A stretch of DNA of 64,000 nucleotides from Balneola sp. EhC07 (lineage in GTDB: Bacteria > Bacteroidota > Rhodothermia > Balneolales > Balneolaceae): assembly GCF_001650905.1 (NCBI RefSeq), contig NZ_LXYG01000001.1, positions 1 through 64,000 of the forward strand, read 5' to 3'. The notes beneath the pieces are model-generated. The model saw nothing but the letters and a program-made list of their open reading frames with translations, did not search any database and was not told the DNA's origin. Shown in pieces: positions 7,273 through 15,897 of this stretch. A program made the position numbers and the translations under genes. How positions within the stretch are numbered: the first letter of the stretch is position 1; each line of letters opens with the position of its first letter.

Positions 7273-9000
7273 CTATAGGTTTTTCAAAAGATCAACCAGA
7301 GCATTTTTCTCCGAAATTATTTTTTGGGTTGCAGCATTGATCTGTTCGGTAAACATGGGATCATCTTTTGTAAGGATGTCGGAAGATCTCTCAATTGATT
7401 TAACATACCAATCTGCCCAGGTTTCTAAAATATCGATCTCCTTTTCAAGATCGCCATTTTCTGAGAGTTCATTTTTGCTTAATTCAAATTCAACATGTAG
7501 CCGGTCAATGGCAGCATTTGTGGTTTCCTCTAAAATTAAAGTAGCGGCTTTTTTCTGATCTCCTGTCAGTGTTAATGCACTTACTAATGCACCTGTGCCC
7601 ACATTTTTAAGAGTCGATTTGGAAACTTTGTCGATCCTGTCATTATCAGTGTGATAAAACTGATCTGTAAAATGCCACAGTAATAAACCTGGAATATCGT
7701 TTCTCAAAAACGGAACATGATCACTTCCGCCTTCATAGGGGTTTACATTAACGATCCAACCTTTTGCTTTTCCCTGTTCCTGAAATCTGTTTAAAATAAA
7801 ATCATTGAAGTAATGAGGAGTCATTTCTTCTTTAGTTAGTGGTCGACCACCCCATTCTGAATGTTTTTCATCTCCACGAGTCCAAATTGCTCCGGGATCG
7901 GGCATTTTCTCAATTAAAAAAGACCCGCCGGTGACATCGGTATTCTGACCAACCATATCGAGACTCATTCCCCATTTAATGGTTTTCGCTCTTTCTTCAT
8001 CTTCGGTGATGTACCGATTTGTAGATACGATCTCATCTCCGAATAAGTAAGTTATTGTTCTCTCCGGATCGATCTTGCCTGCTTTCAATAATCGCGCACT
8101 GCTGCTTGCAACTTCAGCCAAAACGCCCACTCCAGACGCATTATCGTTTGCGCCCGGTTCCTGAACATGTGCGCTGAATACAAAGCGGTCTTCAGGATAT
8201 TTACTTCCTTTTAGTTCGGCAACAATAGTCAGTTCTTCTGATTCATAGATCTTTGTGCTCAAATCTATTTTTAAAGAATTATTTCCATTTTTGAGCGCTT
8301 GCAAAAGGTTTTCTTTAGCCGCATAAGAAAGTAAAACTCCCCATGATTCTTTGTCTTCATCCAGTGAAATACCTGAAAACTGAATAGAAGTTTGATTCTT
8401 CTCCGGTTGTGTGTAATGGGGCATTCTGTAAGCAAGAACTCCGGCAGCTCCTCTTTTTACAACCGCTTCATTGAACAAATAACGAACTGAAGTTTCTGCA
8501 AATACGACTTTCCCTTTAACGTCGGTATCAAAATTTAGATCTCTTCCTTCGCCAACATTCACAACTTCATATTCCTCCACACCCTTTGTACTAAAAGAAT
8601 TGATAGCCATCATATTCCGGTTCTTATCAAAATTGAGTAAAGGCTCACCATTGCCTAATTCAAGCATTCCGGAAACAGGTTCCCATGTAGGTCTGTTTAG
8701 CTCCCTTTTTTCAATTCTGTATGTGAGACGATCATTCGAAGCTGCTTCAGATTCCTCAACAAACCCTTCATTTTTAAGAAGTTCTTCCACAAAATAAATG
8801 CTGTTGTTAAATCCTTCGTTACCAACTACACGGAAGTACTGTTCTATATAGGCAACGGTTTCGAAAGCTTGTTCTGCATTAAATTCTGCATCCGTCATTT
8901 CAAAATAGGGCTGGACTAACGGTACGTGAACTTGATCTGTCTTAGTACAGGAAAGAGAAAGGAATGCTATAATGAGCAGAGAAAGAGACTTAAGTTTCAT
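7273..9000 (-). CDS. M28 family zinc metallopeptidase, lipoprotein
   Basis: 575 residues with a lipobox (SLSC, Cys18), so an envelope enzyme. A protease-associated-like insert (GKVVFAETSVRYLFNEAVVKRGAAGVLAY) precedes the catalytic domain. The co-catalytic zinc region is visible as FSAHVQEPGANDNASG, FGDEIVST, SLDMVGQ and the late GGSDHVPF histidine. Family members are aminopeptidases or carboxypeptidases that trim peptides in the periplasm or outside the cell. The first zinc position reads SAHVQEP rather than the usual SAHxDS, so substrate or metal handling may differ. The C-terminal 90 residues look helical. It is transcribed alone, upstream of the two cassette-like genes. Confidence 0.88.
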   Translation of the reverse strand: MKLKSLSLLIIAFLSLSCTKTDQVHVPLVQPYFEMTDAEFNAEQAFETVAYIEQYFRVVGNEGFNNSIYFVEELLKNEGFVEESEAASNDRLTYRIEKRELNRPTWEPVSGMLELGNGEPLLNFDKNRNMMAINSFSTKGVEEYEVVNVGEGRDLNFDTDVKGKVVFAETSVRYLFNEAVVKRGAAGVLAYRMPHYTQPEKNQTSIQFSGISLDEDKESWGVLLSYAAKENLLQALKNGNNSLKIDLSTKIYESEELTIVAELKGSKYPEDRFVFSAHVQEPGANDNASGVGVLAEVASSSARLLKAGKIDPERTITYLFGDEIVSTNRYITEDEERAKTIKWGMSLDMVGQNTDVTGGSFLIEKMPDPGAIWTRGDEKHSEWGGRPLTKEEMTPHYFNDFILNRFQEQGKAKGWIVNVNPYEGGSDHVPFLRNDIPGLLLWHFTDQFYHTDNDRIDKVSKSTLKNVGTGALVSALTLTGDQKKAATLILEETTNAAIDRLHVEFELSKNELSENGDLEKEIDILETWADWYVKSIERSSDILTKDDPMFTEQINAATQKIISEKNALVDLLKNL

Positions 9001-9073
9001 AAAAGTTTAGTGAGTAGAAAATTGAAAATGAAAGTACTAAAATTATTTATCCTAAAAAGTGAGCAGCTAATAA

Positions 9074-9105
9074 AAAAGGGATGACCCTTGTGGACCATCC
9101 CTTTT
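9074..9105 (-). terminator. Terminator after the amidohydrolase operon
   Basis: A perfect 10-bp inverted repeat, AAAAGGGATG/CATCCCTTTT, lies 28 bases past the stop of the last amidohydrolase gene. Read on the reverse strand it is followed by a T-rich tract. Confidence 0.8.
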
Positions 9106-9132
9106 AATTTCAAGCAATAAAGAGTGTGTTAA

Positions 9133-10446
9133 TTAACCATCCACCTTAACTTCATTCTTATTTAATCCTGGAGTTCGATTTAAGAACTCATCATATAATT
9201 CTGTATGGCGGGATGTCATTGGAATTTTATATCCATCAATGAAAACATCCAGAATTTTTGTTGAAGTCTGGAAAGGGTCTCCGGTAGAAACAAAGATATT
9301 TGCTTTCTTACCTACCTCGATCGATCCAAGTTGATCTCCTACACCCATGATCTCAGCAGCATTGATTGTAATGGCTTTTAATGCTTCTTCTCTTCCCATG
9401 CCGTATGTAGCCGCAAAACCGGCATTGTATGGAAGATTACGTGAATTCTCAGTGTCCATAGTACGCAGAGCAACTTTGATTCCTGCTTTCTGCATCAAGC
9501 CCGGGTTTTTATAAGCTGTATCATAAGCATCAGAGCCACGGGTTGGAGTTGAAAGTACAGGTCCTGTAATAACAGGAAGTCCTGCTTCAGCTATTTCTTC
9601 AGCAACTCGCCAGCCTTCAGCAACACCTGTTAGTACCACGTTTTCGTATCCGCGCTCTTCAATCCATTCTAACGCACTAAGGATGTCTTTTGCTGAGTTT
9701 ACTTCTATATAAAGTAATACTTCTCCGTTAACAACTTTGGCGAGAGCTTCCATCTCCGGATAGTAGCGAGCATCATCTGATTCTTTGATCTTCGCATATA
9801 ATTCTGCTTTATCAAAAGCGTCGTTGATGGTTTCCTGAGCTTTTTCACGAGCTTTCTCGATCTGTTCAGGAGTTCTTCGTCTCCAACCGCGCTGTGCAGT
9901 AGAAGGGAAGTTCATGACCACACCCTTAGAGCCTGCAAACATTTGATCCGGAGTATAACCAAAAAGACTGATAGTAGCAGCAGTTCCCGGAAGTGGTCCA
10001 CCGGCAGGCATAGTTAAAGTAGAAGTTACACCACTAACTCTTGTAACAGGAATTGCTACAGAGTTTGGATTAACAGCGGTTAAAGCCTGCATATTCGGAG
10101 TTATTTCACCAAATTCTCTGAAGTCATTAGCTTCGGAAATACTGCCGATCTCGGATAGACCTAGGCGTGTTCCCGAATCGATCATTCCCGGATAGATCTC
10201 CTGTCCGGAATAATCAATAACCTGAGCATCGCCCGGAATGTTGATATCAGCTCCAACAGCTTCAATAATGCCATTGTTAATTATGATGGTACCATTTTCT
10301 ATAACTCCGTTTGTTACGGTATAGATCTTAGCATTGGTCAATGCAAATTTTGAATTATCGGCTCGTACTATTCCTCCATCATTTTGCGCAACGGCAAATA
10401 ATGGCAGCAGTACAAGTACACTTAATATGGATATAAATTTTTTCAT
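9133..10446 (-). CDS. Amidohydrolase-like protein lacking the HxH motif
   Basis: About 437 residues, last gene of a three-gene operon. The ATG at 10446 is preferred over a GTG at 10458 because AGGA sits just upstream and a clean signal peptide follows (MKKFISILSVLVLLPLFAVAQ). It keeps the composite beta-sandwich of the family (ALTNAKIYTVTNGVIENGT) and the C-terminal AITINAAEIMGVGDQLGSIE and GKKANIFV motifs. At the metal position, however, it reads PGMIDSGTRLG instead of PGxIDxHxH, so the usual metal pair cannot form. It may be a non-catalytic partner of the middle gene or act by another mechanism. Eight bases separate it from that gene. Confidence 0.85.
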   Translation of the reverse strand: MKKFISILSVLVLLPLFAVAQNDGGIVRADNSKFALTNAKIYTVTNGVIENGTIIINNGIIEAVGADINIPGDAQVIDYSGQEIYPGMIDSGTRLGLSEIGSISEANDFREFGEITPNMQALTAVNPNSVAIPVTRVSGVTSTLTMPAGGPLPGTAATISLFGYTPDQMFAGSKGVVMNFPSTAQRGWRRRTPEQIEKAREKAQETINDAFDKAELYAKIKESDDARYYPEMEALAKVVNGEVLLYIEVNSAKDILSALEWIEERGYENVVLTGVAEGWRVAEEIAEAGLPVITGPVLSTPTRGSDAYDTAYKNPGLMQKAGIKVALRTMDTENSRNLPYNAGFAATYGMGREEALKAITINAAEIMGVGDQLGSIEVGKKANIFVSTGDPFQTSTKILDVFIDGYKIPMTSRHTELYDEFLNRTPGLNKNEVKVDG

Positions 10447-10454
10447 TTGGTTCC

Positions 10455-11831
10455 TCACTTGTTATTAAAGAGGTCAGTGAAATTCACAACATTAGCACCT
10501 TCCATGCATCTGTCATGATCATTTGAGTAAAGGATCTGAACATCCTCAACAGTAGATTCAGGATCTATATAGATTCTCTGATCAGCAACATCATTCTCGA
10601 TATCAAAATACTTTACACCGTCCACGAAAGTCATTTGCGGTACAGCATAAATTGACAATGGATGGTTATCAAAAATAGCGATATCAGCATCTTTTCCTTT
10701 TTCCAAAGAACCTACTCTGTTATCAATGCCCAATTGTTTAGCCGGATTCAGAGTGATTAAAGCTAAAGCTTCGTTATCAGAAAGGTCTCCGTATTTTTGG
10801 GTTTTAGCTGCTTCGTGAAATAAGTGACGAATCAACTCGCCTGAATCTGAATTGATCGAAGTTGTTACTCCGTTTTCAGTCAGGATAGCTGCGTTATATG
10901 CAGTGGAATAGTAAACTTCCAGCTTATAAGCCCACCAGTCAGAAAACACAGAAGCTGATGCTCCGAATTCAGCCAGTTCAGGAGCTACTTTATATGCTTC
11001 GTTTGCATGTTGAAAAGTTAATTTTTCGATACCGAAATCAGAGAAGACTTTCATCAGCATATAGATCTCATCTGCACGATAGGAATGGCAATGAACCAGA
11101 ACTTCGCCTTCCAGAATGTCAACCATTGTTTCCATACGCAGGCTGTATTCAGGAGCTACTTTTCTTGAGCTTTTGTTTGAACGGTATGCATTCCATGCGT
11201 CACGATATTTGATGGCATCATTAAAAGTATTTCTGAGCATTGCTTCCACACCCATTCTGCTTTGAGGTTGAATACCTCTTGAACGTCCGCCGCGGGTTGG
11301 ATTTTCACCCAGTGCAAATTTTATAGTTCTGGGAGCGCCTTCAAAACGAAGATCTTCAGGATTTGTACTTCCCCAACGCAATTTTAAGGTTTCATTTTGT
11401 CCGCCGATTACGTTTGCAGAACCGTGCATTAAATGAATAGATGTTACACCACCTGCAAGTGCTCTGTAAATGCCTACATCAAGAGGATCAACTACATCTT
11501 CCATACTTACTTCCGCAGTAACCTGGCTGGTTCCTTCGTTTATGGAAGTTCCTGCGATATGCGAATGGGCATCAATAATCCCGGGCATTACAAATTTGCC
11601 GGTTGCATCTACTTCTTCAACGCCGTTTGGTGTTTTAAGGTTTTTGCCTATCCGGTCGATTTTGCCGTTGCGAACCAGAACATCTGTATTTTCCAGAGTT
11701 CCGTCAGTAATAGTAATTACAGTTCCATTCTTTATTAGTACATCACCCTTTTTTGTTTGTGCTTGTAATACAGAAGTACACAAAAACAGCATCAAAAAGG
11801 AGGATAGTTTTATCATATTTATTAATCTCAT
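10455..11831 (-). CDS. Secreted amidohydrolase with intact metal site
   Basis: About 458 residues, middle gene of the operon. The ATG at 11831 is chosen because GAGG lies six bases upstream; an ATG at 11843 overlaps the previous gene. A signal peptide follows (MIKLSSFLMLFLCTSVLQAQ). The metal-binding PGIIDAHSHIAG is intact, with later candidate ligands in EVLVHCHSY, FQHANEAY and INSDSGEL, so this is probably the active hydrolase of the three. The ending (AITLNPAKQLGIDNRVGSLE-type, then ADIAIFDNHP) is classic for imidazolonepropionase/dihydroorotase-like periplasmic amidohydrolases. The substrate is unknown; cyclic peptides or acylated amino acids are possibilities, not conclusions. Confidence 0.88.
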   Translation of the reverse strand: MRLINMIKLSSFLMLFLCTSVLQAQTKKGDVLIKNGTVITITDGTLENTDVLVRNGKIDRIGKNLKTPNGVEEVDATGKFVMPGIIDAHSHIAGTSINEGTSQVTAEVSMEDVVDPLDVGIYRALAGGVTSIHLMHGSANVIGGQNETLKLRWGSTNPEDLRFEGAPRTIKFALGENPTRGGRSRGIQPQSRMGVEAMLRNTFNDAIKYRDAWNAYRSNKSSRKVAPEYSLRMETMVDILEGEVLVHCHSYRADEIYMLMKVFSDFGIEKLTFQHANEAYKVAPELAEFGASASVFSDWWAYKLEVYYSTAYNAAILTENGVTTSINSDSGELIRHLFHEAAKTQKYGDLSDNEALALITLNPAKQLGIDNRVGSLEKGKDADIAIFDNHPLSIYAVPQMTFVDGVKYFDIENDVADQRIYIDPESTVEDVQILYSNDHDRCMEGANVVNFTDLFNNK

Positions 11832-11832
11832 T

Positions 11833-13518
11833 TTAAGCCTCATCTTTTGTTGCTTGAATTGGGAAAGTAAAATTGAAAGCAGCTACACTCGCTTCAGCTT
11901 CATAATTATTTCCATCTACCACACCAACTACTACAATGTCTACGGATTGTCCGCCGGCATCGATAGAAAAATCAAAGCTAAGTTCTCCATTTAAAAAACT
12001 TATGTTTTGAAGGTCTGTATCAGGAGTTCCATCTGAGCTTGTCATAGTTCCTGATAGGATATCGGACTCATTCGTAAAAATGAATTTCCCTGTTTGAGTT
12101 CCTTGAGGAGTGGTGAATTCGTAATTCCAGGCTCCTAAAATAGCATCCAGATCAGCAACAGGAGTTTCGTCACCTTCTTTTACTTTTGAACCATCTTTAA
12201 CGTCATATTCATGCTTTTCTCCATCAACAAAAACGTATTTGATCTGAGATTTTTTCTCGAAATAAGGACCTTTGGAGACAATTAAGTTACCGATCTTGCC
12301 TTCATCTAAAGTCCCGGCAATTTTACTTATTCCAAGTAGCTCAGCAGAATTTGTGGTTAATGCAGCGAGAGCTTGATCTTCGCTTAAACCGTTTTCGATA
12401 ATTGTAAGTAAATTATCTTTTAACTGGCTTGATCGAGCATCAATAGAAGAAAACCCGAATTTTATTCCGGCGTTTTGAAGTTCGGCATATTGAGATATAT
12501 ACTTTTTATAAAACTCCATACGTCTCTCTTCCAATCTTTTTACTTCGTCTGATTTGTCTTCTTCTTTGCTGCTTTTGGGTTCTTTTGGAAGCTCCAACGA
12601 CATAAATACTTTTGTATTAGTACTTTTAATTTCGTCTGCTAAATCCCAGCCTTCCTGAAGATTTCCTAGTACTAAATTGAAACCTAGTTCTTTTTGTAAT
12701 CGCATAGCTCTTCTGGCTTCCAAAGAATTTGATGCGTTATAAAAAATAGATTGTCTTTTTTCTATCACAGGGTAGAAAGCTTCTGAAACTCTGTCTCTGG
12801 TTGGACGAGCGACCCCTTCAGGATTTGAAGCATATAATTCTGAATGGTTTTTAGAAAGCTCCGCATTTTTGTAGAGGTTTCTGAATTTTGCCATAATCCC
12901 CAACGTATTTCCGGGATAAGCACCGGGAGCACCCGAAAATTGTGAATAAAGTGAAGATCCTTCGGTTAGGATCAATTTATCCGGATGGTCAGCATCTCTG
13001 AGAAGTATTAAAGCGCCTGAACCAGGAAGCATTCTGCCATAGGGCACAGTATGTGAAATTGTGAAACCAACTTTCCTCATAGCTTCAATACTGTTTTCGT
13101 CCACTTTGATCTGGTCGACCACCTGATTTTCAGGAGTAATACCGGCATAGTAATTTGGAGGGTCCGGAGTGAATAAATTGTCCGGTCGTTCCGGATTTGC
13201 AGGTCTTTCAGCTCCCGTATTGGACATTCCGTCAATAAAGCCCGGATAGACAAACATATCTGTTCCGTCAATAACTTCAGCAGTAACAGGGATATTTACG
13301 TTTTTTCCAACAGCTGTAATCAACCCGTCTGTAATTACAATAGTACCTTCTTCCATTAATTTACCCGGAGCTTGAACAATCGTAGCATTTGTGATCGCAT
13401 AAGTGCGAGTTGCCGGTGATTCACCGGTAGGATCACTTTGAGCTTTTATATTGCTGGTAAATCCTATTAAAGGAAGAATGAACAACAGACGAAAAAGTGT
13501 TTTTCGTAGTATTTTCAT
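11833..13518 (-). CDS. Amidohydrolase-like protein lacking HxH, with extra C-terminal beta-domain
   Basis: 561 residues, first gene of the operon, with a signal peptide ending NIKAQ. The amidohydrolase scaffold is clear (AITNATIVQAPGKLMEEGT, AALTTNSAELLGISK, GKIGNLIVSKG), but the metal motif is replaced by YPGFIDGMSNTG. After residue about 450 an added domain of roughly 105 residues (GAWNYEFTTPQGTQTGKF, LSFDFSIDAGGQSVDI) is predicted to be all beta, like a small lipocalin-type barrel. Its stop lies one base before the start of the middle gene, so the two are probably translationally coupled. It could bind substrate for the intact middle enzyme. Confidence 0.85.
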   Translation of the reverse strand: MKILRKTLFRLLFILPLIGFTSNIKAQSDPTGESPATRTYAITNATIVQAPGKLMEEGTIVITDGLITAVGKNVNIPVTAEVIDGTDMFVYPGFIDGMSNTGAERPANPERPDNLFTPDPPNYYAGITPENQVVDQIKVDENSIEAMRKVGFTISHTVPYGRMLPGSGALILLRDADHPDKLILTEGSSLYSQFSGAPGAYPGNTLGIMAKFRNLYKNAELSKNHSELYASNPEGVARPTRDRVSEAFYPVIEKRQSIFYNASNSLEARRAMRLQKELGFNLVLGNLQEGWDLADEIKSTNTKVFMSLELPKEPKSSKEEDKSDEVKRLEERRMEFYKKYISQYAELQNAGIKFGFSSIDARSSQLKDNLLTIIENGLSEDQALAALTTNSAELLGISKIAGTLDEGKIGNLIVSKGPYFEKKSQIKYVFVDGEKHEYDVKDGSKVKEGDETPVADLDAILGAWNYEFTTPQGTQTGKFIFTNESDILSGTMTSSDGTPDTDLQNISFLNGELSFDFSIDAGGQSVDIVVVGVVDGNNYEAEASVAAFNFTFPIQATKDEA

Positions 13519-13632
13519 TCTAGAGATTTTAGTTAGTTTTATAGGTTGAGGCTAATATATCTTATTGAAACCGTACTAGCTAAATATTCGACAGTCAAAT
13601 AAGTAAAAATGTGTTTAAAAAATAGAAGGGAG

Positions 13633-14499
13633 CTATTTCCCGTTTACAACTACGGCTATTTTATTCCTGTTTTTAGCCAGACGCGTAATTCCTGAAAGAC
13701 CAAATTCTGAAAGATCAGCAAATAGTTTCCAAGTAGTGGATTCTGAGTGGGTATCAAAATAATAGAGTTTATCATCTTTACCCATCAATATGGTGTGCAT
13801 ATTTAACCAAACCATATCTTCAGCTCCTGGAAGAGTTGAGGTGATCTCTTCAGTCCATTCTGAATTATTTGGAACAGCTTTCATTATTTTCCAATTATCG
13901 GGATCTGATTTATCAATATAACTATACCTTTTTGTGGCCGGAATATAGTGTATGGAGCGACCAGGGTTTTCATCTACAGCAACAATTTCGTTATGTGACA
14001 GATCAATTTCCTGAAGTGTAGCAGGCTCACCAAGTACAAAAGCAACAATACGCGAAGTTAAAAACCATGAATAGTATCCAATCTTTAAATTTGGAATCAA
14101 TACCTCTGACGAGCCATCTTTAATTGAATATTTATATAACAACTGAAGACCATCCGGGTCAAGCCGAACAGCAGAAATATGTTCTCCATCAGGCATTAAA
14201 ACAGGAGAGTATTCTCCACCGGGAGTATTTGTAATCCATCTTTTTGAACCGGATTCAATATCATACCACAGAATATCTGTTTGTTCGTTTCTGGTTGAAG
14301 CATAAAGCAATGATTTTCCATCTTCTGTAAATGAAGGTTGGTTATCATAACCTTCATTATCTGAAACATTGATGGGGTTATTCAGTTGATAACCGTTGTT
14401 TTTATAGGTGAATTCAAACAAATAGATCTCAGTGCTGTTTTGCGCAAAGGAAAAAAAGGGATGTAATGCAATGAATAAAAATAGAGCAACTTTCTTCAT
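13633..14499 (-). CDS. Secreted TolB-like beta-propeller protein
   Basis: 288 residues with a signal peptide ending FSFAQ. The chain has PD40/TolB-type blades: DNQPSFTEDGKSLLYAST, GEYSPVLMPDGEHISAV, then several less regular blades up to GITRLAKNRNKIAVVV. Such propellers are protein-binding or sugar-binding scaffolds in the periplasm; no catalytic motif is visible. It lies 114 bp upstream of the amidohydrolase operon and in the same direction, without an obvious terminator between, so it could feed into that operon. This is an inference from spacing. Confidence 0.75.
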   Translation of the reverse strand: MKKVALFLFIALHPFFSFAQNSTEIYLFEFTYKNNGYQLNNPINVSDNEGYDNQPSFTEDGKSLLYASTRNEQTDILWYDIESGSKRWITNTPGGEYSPVLMPDGEHISAVRLDPDGLQLLYKYSIKDGSSEVLIPNLKIGYYSWFLTSRIVAFVLGEPATLQEIDLSHNEIVAVDENPGRSIHYIPATKRYSYIDKSDPDNWKIMKAVPNNSEWTEEITSTLPGAEDMVWLNMHTILMGKDDKLYYFDTHSESTTWKLFADLSEFGLSGITRLAKNRNKIAVVVNGK

Positions 14500-14603
14500 A
14501 CAATTGGTTTATTTGGATGCTTAGATGTTTTCTAATTTATTATTATAGAATATATTTAAAAGGAATCTATAACAAACTTTGGTGAAATAATATAACCTCC
14601 TGA

Positions 14604-15308
14604 ATGAGAATGAGCGTACGAAATATATTGCTTTATACTTTATCGGTGATCTTTTTATTGATCAGTTGTTCGGATGATTCCAGTATAAATAGAACAGGTT
14701 CAATGGGGTTAGACACCTTTGTACCACCTGAATTATCAATAATTAAATGGCCTTTTACAGAAGTTGAAGGGTGGCTGATAACCAGAGGACATGGAGAAGC
14801 TACTCATAATGGATCGGATCATTTTGCAATAGACTATTCTTTGCCTATCGAATCAGAATGCTTCGGGCAGCCGTTCAGAGCCCCTTTTTCAGGGAAGGTG
14901 ATCTATTCTACTGTAACAGAAGTCCCAAATCATTTACTTACGGGATATGGAAATCAGGTGATCATTCAGTCTGATAGAGATTCAACTTTCGCACTCAGGG
15001 CAGCTCATTTTGAAATTTTAGAAGCTTTTAAAGGAGAATATGTAAATGAAGGAGATTTGATCGGTAAAATTGGAAGCACAGGAAATTCAACAGGATGTCA
15101 TGTCCATGTAGTTCTTTACAGAAATATTTACGGATATATATATGAGGGGCCCGCAAACGAATCTTTAAAAGCTGTTGAAATTCTGGAAACCGGCGGAGGT
15201 TTATACAGATCTTCTGAGAGTTCTCCGAAAGAAGCCTTTGCATCTCCATTTAAGTTTGTTAAAGAAGATTCAATACAGCTTAACAAAAACTTATTTCAGG
15301 GATTGTAG
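14604..15308 (+). CDS. M23 family peptidase lipoprotein
   Basis: 234 residues with a lipobox (LLISC, Cys22). The LytM/M23 zinc site is visible: His and Asp in NGSDHFAIDY, and HVHVVLY near residue 170. The surrounding beta-hairpins (FRAPFSGKVIYS, GEYVNEGDLIGKIGSTGNS) are typical. These are usually glycyl-glycine-type or DD-endopeptidases acting on peptidoglycan, or regulators of other cell-wall hydrolases. The intact ligands suggest an active enzyme. It is convergent with the small lipoprotein gene at 15353 with only 44 bp between and no evident terminator hairpin. Confidence 0.85.
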   Translation: MRMSVRNILLYTLSVIFLLISCSDDSSINRTGSMGLDTFVPPELSIIKWPFTEVEGWLITRGHGEATHNGSDHFAIDYSLPIESECFGQPFRAPFSGKVIYSTVTEVPNHLLTGYGNQVIIQSDRDSTFALRAAHFEILEAFKGEYVNEGDLIGKIGSTGNSTGCHVHVVLYRNIYGYIYEGPANESLKAVEILETGGGLYRSSESSPKEAFASPFKFVKEDSIQLNKNLFQGL

Positions 15309-15352
15309 AAGGTCAGGATAAGTTTAAAAAGTAATTCGAAAGAGGATCCAAA

Positions 15353-15787
15353 CTACTTTGTACTTGGTTTCATTCTGGAAAAGGGATAACCGTTACAGCC
15401 TGTTTTAGGATTATTTCGATCCGGTACAGCAGCAATCTCAGCTGAATCAGGAGTAGCAGCTTTATAAGCAGTTAAACAGAATCCCCACTCGAATGGCTGC
15501 ATTTCTTCAAACTTTACCCAATCTATCCGAGAGTATAAATTCGGATTATATGAATTAAGAGAATCATTTCGGGCTATAAAATACTGATCATCAATATTCC
15601 ACTTAAGGATATGGAATCTGGTTCCTGGTTTCTGAAAAAATAGTTTTTCAGTTAGTTCGTATTCAATATTGTAGTCATCTTGAAAAGAACCAACCAGATA
15701 ATCTGGTACTTTTTGAGTAGTGGAGGTGCAACTGACACATAGGGTTGCAGAAATAAACAAGGAAATTAAAATCTGAGAACAATTCAT
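15353..15787 (-). CDS. Small hypothetical lipoprotein
   Basis: 144 residues with a SPII signal peptide and lipobox (CVSC, Cys20). The mature part begins VPDYLVGSFQDDYNIEYELTEKLFF and looks like a compact beta-rich domain of about 120 residues. Two Cys (GFCLTAY and KTGCNGYPFS) could form a disulfide. The opening resembles small lipocalin-like lipoproteins of Bacteroidota, but I do not recognise the family. It is transcribed away from the T9SS nuclease gene at 15898, with a 110-bp divergent gap. Confidence 0.7.
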   Translation of the reverse strand: MNCSQILISLFISATLCVSCTSTTQKVPDYLVGSFQDDYNIEYELTEKLFFQKPGTRFHILKWNIDDQYFIARNDSLNSYNPNLYSRIDWVKFEEMQPFEWGFCLTAYKAATPDSAEIAAVPDRNNPKTGCNGYPFSRMKPSTK

Positions 15788-15897
15788 AAGCGAAGTTAAA
15801 GAAACTAAGCTTCATATTTTAATTCATTAATTTTTACGCAGAGTTAATATGAGAATGGTATCTTTAAGTCTGTTTTCAATACACATTTAAAATTTAT

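Noticed and set aside
11470-11994. Forward-strand open frame of 174 codons
   Set aside because: Antisense to two amidohydrolase genes with clear motifs; low-complexity Ser/Thr/Ile translation typical of a shadow frame.
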